A stretch of DNA of 64,000 nt from Jacaranda mimosifolia (lineage: Eukaryota > Streptophyta > Magnoliopsida > Lamiales > Bignoniaceae): positions 14,923,001 to 14,987,000 of the forward strand of contig CM032128.1 in the NCBI GenBank assembly GCA_018894105.1. Reading direction: 5' to 3'. Each line of letters begins with the position of its first letter. The stretch's first letter is position 1. Of the stretch, positions 24,235 to 35,001 are shown piece by piece. The translations under genes and the position numbers were made by a program. Below the pieces are notes generated by a model. It searched no databases, was not told the origin of the DNA, and saw only the letters and a program-made list of their open reading frames with translations.

Positions 24235-26825
24235 TGTGACACCCCCACTCCGGGTAACCCAAAGCTGAGATATCAAAACATTCCAATCAATAATTCTAAA
24301 CCCAAAATACAAACAATAGCCCATAATTAAACTTTCAAGCTTATCAGAAAAAGCAGTGGATTCCAACTTAAACAAACCTGTAATATACAACACATAAACT
24401 AAATACATGCCATGAAATCTCAAATTCAACTTATCAGAAGCAGCGGAATTTCAAACTTAACAGAGTCGATAAACCAAAAAATAAATGCCAAGATTCACAT
24501 TCTTACATAACAAACTATTTACAATCCTTAAATCATCCATATCAATGTAACGTTTCACATGCCTCAAATCCATACTTAGCAATCAGACGATTTCCATATA
24601 TACATGCAACATCTGATCTATTACAAAACATACTCCTATATAGCCTGGAGTCCAAATTCCTCGCTTATTCCCTGTCTGAAAGAATCAAAATAAACAGAGG
24701 GGCAAGTCCAAAGGACTTAGTGAGGGATAACTATAAACATAACAAAAAGAATCTGTTGAGGAAGAATTAACTCAACAGACTGTAAATCAACGGTCAAGTA
24801 GAACATATCAGAATACGGTCAAACAGTCAGGCAGGTAGGTAGTCAGTCAGTCAGTCGGGCAATCAATCAATCAGTCAGTTAGTCGACCAGTCAATCAGTT
24901 AGGAAACAATCAAAATCACTCAATAAATAGATCAGATCAATCGAATCAATCTAACAGATCATATTAAAATAATCCTATCAGTCACTTAACAGCTTGTCCC
25001 ACTTTATAGCTGGGAATAACATATCAGCTCGTCCTGCTTTACAGCTGGGAACAACATATCAAATCGATACAGATAACAGACAGTCGGATATTAGATCAAC
25101 AGATAATAGTACGGACAGATAACAAATAACAGTAGAAGATTCTGGGAGCTAGAACGGACAGATAATAGATATCAATCGAAGGACAGCCCACACAGGGGTA
25201 TACAGGTCAATTGCCATATAACAAACAAATTCTGAACAATTAACATATTTCAATAACATATCTGAGTATAGGACAGAAATAGAAAACTCACACAAGAGTT
25301 TATTCCAATAACAGATAACTGAAATGAGTGCCAGGTTGGTAGACCCTCACCTCCGTAGTCTCAGAAGTGCTACCACAATCAGCAACCTAATGGTCCGTGG
25401 GACCCACTTCGTCGTTACCTAACCAAAAAGGTAATATTTATAATCAAAATTCATACTTAATCCTATTAATCACAATTATACCATTAATAATCCAGAATCA
25501 CTAATTTACCGATTAATGCGGTACTATTGACCCAAAATGGATAATAAAGCCGTTATGGCCCAAAATAAACCCGATTCCTAATTACATATAAAATCTCATA
25601 AAGTTGTCCTTAATTAAATAATAGTCCAATTATATCTCAAATTACTCAATTATCATTCTTAAGTTCCAATTTCATCAAATTATAGATTAATCTCTTAATT
25701 AACCTAATTAATCCAAACCATTTAATAATACCTAATCCTGGTCCACTACGCCATGTCATAATCCATGCATGTGAACATGTATACAAAATCATATTTTAAA
25801 TCCTCATAATACAAGGTTAAGGAATATAATATAATAAATGCATATATGTATATACACACATAAACATCAACCAACTTCTATACCCTCGATCTGATCAACT
25901 GGACCTTGGATTCACAAACAAAGACCACTGCCAAGATCCTCACGATGAGCAGAAAAAATTGCCTCCAATCCGCCGTGTCGTCGTCACACTATTCGCCGCT
26001 GCCGGAAAATACCCAATCACTGCCAAGATGCTCCTCTCAACCTCCTAAACCCAAATCCACAACCAATTTCAAGTTTTTCCGCCTCAACAACCCTTAATTT
26101 TGCTTTGAAATCCCCAAACACCACTCACACCACTGCCTCAGTCCTCCTGTTTCGCCGCAGCTGGTAGCCAAAACTTAAAACTAACTTCACCAAACGCTTC
26201 CTGGAGCTGAACCCGTCAAGAACCAGCCTTGGTCCGCTGCAAAAAGTCACCAAAAATGGAAACCCATCACCCCCACCATGGCTGGATTTTTGGCCTAAAT
26301 TTTCGGTAGCTACACTAGTTGGTTTTGGGTTAAAATGGAATATTTATGTTCTACGCGACAAGAGGAAGAAAATGGTATATAACTTGATGGGTTTTGGTGG
26401 TTGGAAAGAGGTCGCCGGTGATGGAAGAACTCTCGATGTATGGAGGAGAAGAATGGAGGAAGAATGCTGAAGAAAAGAGTTGACCAACTTTTTAAAATGT
26501 GATTTTTTCAAAATTGCAATTCAGCCCCAAATTTTTACCTCATTCTTCAATTAGGTCCTCCAAATTTTCCACAAACTTCAATTCAGCCTTTAATTATGCT
26601 AGTCTATCACTTTGACCCCTTTGACCAGAATTAGTAGCCATGCAACCCCCAAAACTTCTCAAGTTAGTCCAATCAAGTTTTTGAAAATTGCAAATTGACC
26701 CAAAAACTTTCAAAATCTTTGCAATCAAGTCCTTTTAATTATTTTTGGGCCCTAAAATCCGATTAACCAAAATCTTGATTTTTAAATCTCAATTTTATGA
26801 AATACTGAATTTTAGGAGTGTTACA
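24235..26825 (-). repeat. Gypsy 5' LTR (2591 bp)
   Basis: TGTGACACCCCC...GGAGTGTTACA in plus orientation. Visible differences from the other copy include point changes and small indels, so the insertion has some age. Confidence 0.93.
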
Positions 26826-29001
26826 CTTTTATATAAGGTTCCTGAATATTTTGTTTGGGAACATAAAGAACGAAGATTGAAATTACTTAAAAAAATAATT
26901 TGTTATAGGGAGGATTGTTGTGGTGACCTTATAGAAGGTGAACGTTATTTTTTGAAAATTCTTTTATCCAATGTTAGGGCACGAACATCATAGCAAGACT
27001 TGCTTACTGTAGATAATCAACTATTTGATTCTTTTAGGCTAGCTATATTGCATAGGGGACACTTAGAATCTGATACTTATGCTGAACAATGTTTGGAAGA
27101 AGCTTATCATTTTCGTATGTCTTTGAGCCTTAGAAAGTTATTTACAATTTTATTGGTTTTTGTTCTCCTCTTGCTCCTAAACAATTGTTTGTTAAGTTTA
27201 TGAATGTGCTTTCAGATGAGTACTCAAGGAATACAGCACTAACACAAACAAAGGTAAAGTAAAAAACTTTGAATAGTATTGATGAATTTCTTATGTGTAT
27301 GGTTAAGTTTATTCATGATTTCTCTTTAGCTCCAAATTTTCAAAAATTAAGTGAAGAAGAGAGATTTTCAAGAGAACTTGCTTATGAAAAAAGCATTCCA
27401 GTCCAGTTCCATTTGATGACTTGGTTGCAATACAAAGGTTAAATGAAAAGCAATGAACAACTTTTAATACTATTGTACATAAAATTAATTGTGGCGAATC
27501 ATGGTCATTTTTTATTGATGGTCGAGGTGGGGCTGGGAAAACATTTCTTTATAGAGCACTCCTTACACACTTTAGGTTAACAGGCCATATAGGTTTAGCT
27601 GTGGCAACATCTGGTGTTGCGGCACCTTTGCTACTGGGAGGGCAAATTGCTCATTCTAGGTTTAAACTTCCAATTGAGATTGATTAGAAGATTGAAGCAA
27701 AAATAAGCAAGCAATCAAGTCTTGCAAAAATGATACTTTTGTCTTAGTTAATAATTTGGGATGAAACTTATATGGCGAATCGAAAAATTGTTGAGGCATT
27801 TGATAGTTTATTAAGGGATATTACAGATGAAGATGATAAATTGTTTGGTGGCAAGGTTGTTGTTTTTGGTGGTGATTTTCAACAAACATTACCTATCATG
27901 ATACAAAATCACATATGATCAATGCCAGTTTTGTTGCTTCAAATGTATGGCCACAATTAATAAAATTTAGATTAGAGGAAAATATCTTAGCAAGAGATGA
28001 TCCTTCTTTTACAAATTTTTATTGAGAGTTGGAGATGGCATTGAGCCCTTTGTTTTAGATGATAATATATGTATACCAGATCATATTTGTTTGCCATTTG
28101 TTAATCAAGAAACATCAATACACCAATTAATTTATTGTGTTTTTCCTTCCATTATTTCTTATTCATGCGACGCATATGATTCAGTAAATAGAATAATTTT
28201 AACTATGAAGAACAATAATGTGATAGAAATAAATAATATTCTAATTGAAAAGTTGCCTGGCATATATAAACAATACATTAGCTTCAATAAAGCTTTGAAT
28301 CTACATGATCAAGGCCAACATGAGGGTTTTGTTAATTCTGTTGAGGTAAGTAATCTTCCTCTGCACATTCTGATGCTAAAGAAAAATTGTCCAGTTAGGT
28401 TATTAAGGAATTTAAATTTGATAGAAGGATTATCAAATGGAACAAGATTAATTTTTTGAAAAATCAGAGAAAATTATATAGAAGTTGAAATAGCGATAGG
28501 TGATCATAGAGGTAGGCATGTATTTATTCCACGAATTTCCTTAGAATGTATCGATAAAGAAAAATGCCCTATTACTTTCCAGTGTTTCTAATTCCCAATC
28601 AAACCATGTTTTGCAATGACAATAAATAAAGCTCAGGGTCAAACCGATTATGTTGGCATTTATTTACCACAACATGTGTTCTCTCATGGTCAATTGTATG
28701 TTGCATTGTCGCAGGCTCATTGAGCATGTTCGGTCAAGATACTTATAGAGCCTGTCTACCAAAATGTTGATAACAAACAATATACAAAGAATGTTGTGTA
28801 TAAAGAGATCTATGAATTGATGGAAAGAGGTTCAATTTTTAAACATATTTAGTCATGTTCTGTTACAATTTTTATGTCACTATTGTAATAGTTTGCTGAT
28901 TTATATTGAGCCTCATTTGCTGCATCCTATTTAGATATTTCTAACTATTTATTACTTTGAAAATTGCTTGTTGTACTTAGCTATTGTAGGTGAAGATTAG
29001 T

Positions 29002-31462
29002 ATGGCGCAACACTTGCTACAAATTAAAGATATTACTCCTAAACTATCAAGCTGGAGTGTGAAAGTGTTGGTTGAGTCAAAAACTGCTCCAAGGCAAACT
29101 TTACACAGTCCACGAAGATACCAATGCGTCAACTTAGCTAATGAATCAGTTAGCCATATTTTTTAGCTAATGAATCAGTTAGCCATATTTTTTTATAATA
29201 ATTGTATGATAATTACAAATTTCAATTCAAAACAAAAATGAAGTACTACATAAGATGCTTTTCATTTGTTTGACTTTATACTAATTAATGTTCAGGGTGC
29301 TAGAGTAGTGGCTACAATCTTTGACATGGATATAAACCAATTTGAGAAAACACTCAACATGATGGATACTTATATAATCTCCAATGCAAGGGTGATATAT
29401 GCAAATTTGGACTTTGAGTGTTGTGGGAACAAATACTAATGGATATTCAATCATAGAACTGTGATCACTAAGGTGGTTGACCATATTATCCCCATATCTA
29501 TTGCAGTCCCTACCTATGCTGAATTTTCAGCAATTGTTCCCAATTATCAGAAGAAAAGTGTTGGTGAGTGCAATAGTGTTTAATACATTTTTGCATTAGT
29601 TTATTTCAATCTACACATTTAATACAATCATTTTATTTTGTTGAAGATATGTTGGCTATCGTGATTAAAAAGATATTATTCATGAATTTGCTGTCATGAA
29701 TCATGAGTGAGTTTCTTCATAAAGTTTACAAATAATTTGTTTTTTTTTTTTTTTTTGCTTGAAATATGAAACCTTTTACATTCTTGAATGTTCAATACTT
29801 TTTTTCTTGTTACAACTATCAGGAAAAGGCTTCTTATGCTCTCTCTATGGGGTAACATTGCTTCATCGAAAGGTCAATTGGTTATGTCGTTTGCTGAAGC
29901 TATGGCTATTATTTATGCAAATAACTTGAATATTGCTTCACATTATGGTTTGAGAATTTTTTTTTCTTATGTTCACTTCTATATTCTGATGTAGTAAATA
30001 TAACTCAACATTTATCATCTAACTAAATACATATGTTAAATATAGATATTTCTCTTGCATCAACTCCTTCTACCACTGTTATTGTTGATCCAGCTATACC
30101 GGAAGCACAGAAGCTTAAAACACGATGTGTATACATTCTCTCAATACACTTAACTAAAAAAATCATTTAATTCATTTAGGATGCAAACAATTCAAAGTTA
30201 ATATCTGAAGCTTTAGTGGAGGTAGAACTTATGATTAAAAAGCAGCAAACCTCATTGGAAATGAATGCAAAGTTTCATACTATTGTTGATGTTGCTCAGC
30301 TGGAAAATGTGAGTGTATGTATGTTTAATTTAAATATGTTATAGTAATATGTGGTGGTGTGACTATGCATTTACATAAATTTGTGGTTTATGGAATGCTT
30401 TAGAGTAATAAAATATTCATGATTACATTTGTTTTTAAATACAATGCATATAGAAAAAAACATGCTTCTATCATTACAGGTTGACAAATTTTCTTTAAGA
30501 GTAATAGCTCATGTATCCAACGAAACACAGAGGTTTTACTACATGGGCTGTGAGAAATGTCATACCTCGTATGCAATAGAGTATAACTGGATAATTGATT
30601 GTAGAAGATGCAATGAAAAGACTACTACAAAACCAAGGTTACATATTTTATAATTTCCCTTGAATTTTTTTTCCCAATTAATAATGGTTATTGCTGACTG
30701 ATTGAATTACTCTTTTTTTTTTTTAAATTTAGAGAAATTGTCATTGTAAACACTTCTGATGAAATTGGTACCTTGGAGGCTACTTTGTTTGGAGATGATA
30801 CGGTTAAAATAATAAATATGAATGCATTCATGGCCATGGAGATGTACTTAGTAGTGAGTATGGATTTCATTTACAATTTTGTTGTACAATTTTTTTTTTC
30901 AATTTTATGATTAACAATTCTATCAACAGGGTGTCCCACCATCAGTTGAGCAAATGAACAAAGCAATAGAGCAAACAACCTTCCGCATGAAGCTGAAAAA
31001 GTCATTGAGATCTCGTCAAGATGGGCTACATGCACAGTATAACATCTTAAACATAATAGAGGACAAAAAAGGTAAACCAAGCCCAGCCACAGCACGAACT
31101 CCTGCTGCTGTTTACCATGCAGATAATGTGCCAACACTGGTGAATCCAAAGAGCATGAAAAGATTGTTTGATGAAGGTATGAATATATTTGTTGGATCTT
31201 AGAAATAATGCAGATGACATTAAATTATTATGACTTTGGAATGAATTAAGCAAGCGACCAAAATATTTTTCTAGATGATGAATCAGATAATGAAGAACCT
31301 GCAGCCACAAAGAAAAGAAAATTTTCAGGTTTACTTGGTTTATGCAAGATTGTATACCTAAATATGTTGAATCAAATGAATTTGTATAAATGAGATTAAT
31401 TTTGTGTGCTAGGTGGATCTTCTGGAAACAGTGACAGAAGTACAGTACCCTCATCTGAGTGA
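29002..31462 (+). pseudogene. RPA70-like single-strand DNA-binding protein carried by the Helitron
   Basis: RPA coats single-stranded DNA; plant Helitrons often carry an RPA1-like gene thought to help rolling-circle replication. Proposed exons: 29002-29148, 29296-29563, 29647-29706, 29823-29947, 30046-30126, 30180-30308, 30480-30637, 30733-30853, 30930-31176, 31275-31328 and 31413-31462, all with GT/AG borders. The first encodes MAQHLLQIKDITPKLSSWSV and KVLVESKTAPRQ, an OB-fold start. Exon 7 has FYYMGCEKCHTSYAIEYNW and CRRCNEKTTTKPR, the C-terminal CX2C...CX2C zinc ribbon. The end is acidic then basic (DDESDNEEPAATKKRKFSG) and stops at 31460-31462. Exon 2 has a TAA at KY-stop-WIFNHRT where glutamine is expected, exon 3 lacks one base, and the exon 5/6 phase does not fit. 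It is therefore a recent pseudogene or a mis-spliced copy. Confidence 0.85.
29134..29191 (+). repeat. 29 bp tandem duplication spanning the RPA exon 1 donor
   Basis: Two 29 base units starting TTAGCTAATGAATCAG lie head to tail. Each contains the same GTTAGC that serves as the exon 1 donor, so there are two candidate donors. Using the second one would put a TAG in frame. Confidence 0.85.
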
Positions 31463-32338
31463 AAGACAAGTTGGAGATTCTGTTATTTTCTTAGAGTGCC
31501 CTATAATGCTTGACAAACCACACAACTTGTGTATTTTGTTGGCACCTAAAACTTGCTACTTTGGGACAGTGTGCTTTGTGCTTTAAGCAGGTTTTGTGGT
31601 TTGTCATTAACATTAAGCTTTGAAGATCTCATAAATAGTATGTGGACTTGATGTATGTTTTGTTTGGTAAGGCCAATGTAGGCGTGCTAAATATTACCTT
31701 GTGCTGTTTTGTAAGAATAAGGGCGCTAAATCCACTTAACAACATTTTATGTTTACATGCGTGATTATGTACTATGTTTAGATTTTATTTAAATTATGGG
31801 AAAAATAAAAACGAGTGATGGCATGCCAAACTAATTTATTGATGTTGTGATAAAAATATCAAATTCTATAATATATTTATAATGGTCCTCCAAATCATGA
31901 ATTAAGTAAACTTAATTTATGATCCATAATGTTAAAAAACTTAATGATTGTCTTGTGTACGTGTAAATATTTAGCACGCAATGATTTCTGTATTTTAATG
32001 CTTTACAACTGATTTATGCATAAAAGAAATTATGTTAGCTTATGATGCATTTATTTTAAAGGGTTATAAATTTTTATAAGCTTGCATTTAGTAAATTAAC
32101 ATATCAATTGCTAATATCTTTACATGTTTACTTTTGTAGATGTATAAATTTCCATTGAGTATATATATATAAAACAAAACCTATATGTATAGTAGCCCAC
32201 AGCATGGCACCGCACCTTGCTCCGTGCTCCCTTTCTAGCGTGTGTGTGTGTGTGTGTGTGTATACACACCCACAACTAAGGAACGTAAGCAAGAGTCTGA
32301 GGAGGAATGACTGATGGTGGGGTTTATCTATTACTCTT
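31463..32338. other. Helitron 3' region, no gene
   Basis: AT-rich sequence after the RPA-like stop. A GT/TG microsatellite lies at 32239-32262 and a TA run at about 32160-32170. The stretch 32190-32236 is GC-richer and may be the Helitron terminus. Confidence 0.5.
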
Positions 32339-32339
32339 G

Positions 32340-32370
32340 AAGGTGTCGCTGATTCGATAAGCGACACCTT
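32340..32370. repeat. Perfect 11 bp inverted repeat with 9-base loop
   Basis: AAGGTGTCGCT at 32340-32350 and its exact reverse complement at 32360-32370. A CTTT microsatellite follows (32371-32393). Confidence 0.9.
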
Positions 32371-33060
32371 CTTTCTTTCTTTCTTTCTTTCTTTTTTTAA
32401 AAATTTTTTTCAATATTATTTTATTTTATTCATATTTTAATTCTATGCTTTTAATTAACTTTTGAAAAGTTTGGGTTTTAACCCAGCTTTTAAAAAATTA
32501 TATTTTTAGTTTTATAATTTCAAATTTCTACAATTAATTCTGAAAATTCAAAAATAAATTTTAACTATAAAATGATTTATTTTTTTTCAAAAATAAATGT
32601 AATTTAAAATTTAAAATTCATAATTTATTGTAACTTTCTAATGACAACTTTACAAATGAAGACCTAATTTAAATAAAATATCCGTATAGTAAATTGCAAC
32701 TCTTTTTATAACTTGAATAGTCAAAATCTAAAATTTTACGTAGAGTATAATGCCCATCTTATTTATTTAATTGTGTTCTTATAGTTAATTTTTATTTTTT
32801 TTACCTCTAATGACGTAATTTGTCATATTAATTTATACTTAATAGTTATAAAAGCCAAGTATGACTTTCTATAAGCTATGCAAATAAAAAAATAATTTAA
32901 AAAAAATTATACATAACATCGGAATATTTAATCACAACTACTTGTACAATTTGAGTATTCTCAAATTAAAATTTACATATAATATATTTAAAATGAATAA
33001 TTAAATATGATATATATTAATTTAAAGATAAGTATATGTATTAAAAGAAAAGGTGTCGCT
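32360..33060. mobile_element. Putative MITE with AGCGACACCTT ends
   Basis: AGCGACACCTT plus pyrimidines at 32360 faces AAGGTGTCGCT after purines at about 33050-33060, giving inverted ends of 11 bp and a similar continuation. The 680 bp between them is AT-rich and non-coding. Further partial copies of the word follow to 33080 and near 33812. It may instead be two subterminal repeats of a larger CACTA-type element. Confidence 0.4.
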
Positions 33061-33367
33061 ATTTGGGATATCAACACCTTATTCTTAATAATATATATAT
33101 ATGGAAATCATGTACATATGTATGTGTGTATATATATATATTTATATCTTCTATATGCCCTACTCTATTTGCTTGTCAGATTTACAATGATTCTAAATTG
33201 GTCAAAAGGAACATTTATTGCTTAATTTTTGAAGGAGGATAATATAGTCATTGTATCTATTTATGTGTTATCAACATCATGAAAATAATCATACCAAATA
33301 ATAAGTGGCAAGATCTTATTGGTCATGATCCATCCGGTAAGTACGACCCTATCGGTGACCATAGAAA

Positions 33368-33556
33368 GTCCCTATTTATAAATACCCGCTTCTCCCACAC
33401 GTTATAAACCTTTCACTTCATCTTCTTTTTGTCAGGCTTAAAGCTGAAATGATCACCAAGAGTTTTCTACTTCTCCATTTTATGGTTATTCACAAGTTCA
33501 ATCTTCTACCCTCTGCTATTATTTTTCTTAAGTTTGATAGTTTTTTATTTCAATAA
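33368..33556 (+). promoter_or_regulatory. Promoter-like block with TATA box and a 35-codon frame
   Basis: CTATTTATAAATACCCG (about 33372-33388) is a strong TATA match. A pyrimidine-rich leader and an ATG at 33449 follow. The frame runs 35 codons (MITKSFLLLHFMV...), hydrophobic at the start, and stops at 33556. It could be a decayed LTR or gene promoter; no protein family is recognised. Confidence 0.3.
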
Positions 33557-34411
33557 TGACTTTTGACATGTTTCCCTCGGTAAAAATAATAAATTTATAG
33601 CTAAACTACATTTAAGCCTTTTCTCTGTAGAGTGAATATAAAAATATAACGATTATATTCCTAAGTATTCTTAAATATTATAATTAGTTTTAAGTGTATT
33701 TTTATCTCAGTGTAATATTGTGAACTATAGCCAAAAGTGCAAAATAAGAAATCTCCATTTGCTATGGTGACACCAACATGCCCTGTGAAATTGAGCGACA
33801 CTAGAACCAATGTATAAGATGAAGACAAACATTTAGAGAGCCAATTATATGTTTACAATTTAGAAGAATGATTTTTATAATTAGGACAAAGCTCATAAGT
33901 GATTCTTATAATTAATCGTTTCAAATAATAACGAGGAGAGTTTCCTTGTTTGTCTTTAGTTTTTAATAATTATAAGGTCACTGTTCTGCATGTGCTTGTC
34001 CATTGAATTCCCATTAAAGATCAATATCATTACTATGTTTGGTATTAAAATTTTGATGAGAAATTTTAATTTCTAGAAAAATAATACTCTTAAAGTTTTT
34101 CCTCATACAAAAATAAAAATGATAAAAACCTTGATCCTCTTTTCTTCTCCAATATATTCATCCTAATCTCATTCTTGAAACACCTCATTCTTTAATGTTG
34201 TCTATTAGACAATCAATTAAATTTCAATTCTTTATTTCTTTGATCTATTTTTTTCCTAATATTTTTCTTTTTCATTAAAGTTTTTGAACCAAATAAAGCG
34301 TTATAAAGCATTTCTCATGTGAACATTATAACAGCATCTGAATCAAAATTATTTTTTTTTCCCCATTTTGAACAAGCCCATTACAATAAATGGTTTATTG
34401 GTTATCTATAG

Positions 34412-34640
34412 TCTATACTATTTAAAAAGGAAACCTCTTTTACGCACTCAAAACAGGGGTTCCTATGCTGCTACACCAAAATATGTTTTTCCTACACCTC
34501 TTTGATCCTTACATCTATCTATGCATAACTCTTCATTCATTCTCCATTTCATCCCCATTACCAATAACTCATTTCCCTCTAAGTAAGTGGGCTTCTCATT
34601 AGCCATAACTTCCAAGTAATTTCAGCAATAGGTAAGATTT
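34412..34640 (+). mobile_element. Helitron-type left end, family A, copy 1
   Basis: It begins TCTATACTATTTAAAAAGG and continues with a TACACCAAAATA phrase and a polypyrimidine block (CATTCTCCATTTCATCCCC), ending near ATAGGTAAG. The same order is found at 61937 and 63159. The base before it is G, not the expected A. No matching right end was located. Confidence 0.5.
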
Positions 34641-35001
34641 TTTAAGGTGTTATTCTTTCGTGTTACTATGAAGATAAGAAATTAATCTCTCATACTACTA
34701 ATACTTCTACTTTTTCATTTTCAATATATTGAATATGTTCCACAGGTGGCTCCTTTACACGTATGCTCCTATGTTTCAAGGGTACTTTCAATTTTTACTT
34801 TTTTGGTTTACAGTAACTAGAAATTTTGTTCAGACTTTCTTAATAAAAAATCATTTGTTTCCTATTCTTCTTTAATGTAGATATGTGTCAAGATATGGAA
34901 TTTTATAAATAATTCTATGTTTTATGGTACACTCAATTTTTACTTTATTGGTTTATAGCTACCAGCAATTTTGTTCAGACTTTCTTCTTGTTAATTATTT
35001 A

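Larger units (their letters stand above)
19261..26825 (-). mobile_element. Ty3/gypsy retrotransposon with gag only, minus orientation
   Basis: Two long LTRs bound 2.3 kb of internal sequence. The target duplication is exact: CTTTT at 19256-19260 and at 26826-26830. On the minus strand the 5' LTR ends in TGTCACA, followed by GAGG and a TGGTATAAGAGC primer site. A G-rich polypurine tract precedes the 3' LTR. The interior has gag and a decayed start of protease, but no reverse transcriptase, RNase H or integrase. It could therefore have moved only with enzymes from a related element, or it lost pol by deletion. It sits within the Helitron helicase frame. Confidence 0.93.
15960..28852 (+). pseudogene. 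Helitron Rep/helicase (RepHel), split by insertions
   Basis: RepHel nicks and unwinds DNA for rolling-circle transposition. The first piece is 15960-17182: an ATG at 15960 (MERDEGKCRA), then LPNVPPCQYCNPFKFY, a Helitron N-terminal landmark, to about 17180. The second piece, 17699-19260, has VLPSSFIGGPRD, the HUH nickase motif GLPHAH at 18513-18530 and the tyrosine motif KYLYKYIYK at 18921-18947. After the gypsy insertion, the third piece, 26831-28852, has Walker A GRGGAGKT (about 27520-27543), WDET, GGDFQQTLP (about 27868-27895) and the last helicase motifs INKAQGQT and [10 protein letters not shown]. It ends KEIYELMERGSIFKHI then TAG at 28850. Catalytic residues survive, but many stops and shifts lie between them, for example at 18716-18718 and 19014-19016. 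Confidence 0.92.
13879..32238 (+). mobile_element. Autonomous-type Helitron (RepHel plus RPA), interrupted by gypsy
   Basis: Two genes typical of plant Helitrons lie in one orientation: a Rep/helicase (15960-28852) and an RPA-like single-strand binding protein (29002-31462). A candidate left end is TCTATAAAAGGGG at 13879, after an A as expected for insertion between A and T. A candidate right end is the CTAG near 32235, preceded by a weak GCAC/GTGC stem in the GC-rich stretch at 32201-32232. The left end is plausible and the right end is uncertain. Removing the gypsy insertion leaves an element of about 10.8 kb, usual for a coding plant Helitron. Between 13879 and 15959 the sequence is T-rich without recognised coding. 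Confidence 0.8.

Noticed and set aside
19840..25060. Repeats with spacers in the gypsy LTRs considered as a CRISPR-like array
   Set aside because: Units are contiguous tandem repeats without unique spacers, in plant LTR sequence.
32371..32393. CTTT run considered as a Helitron end signal
   Set aside because: No CTAG or CTRR follows the 32340-32370 hairpin at the expected distance; treated as a microsatellite.
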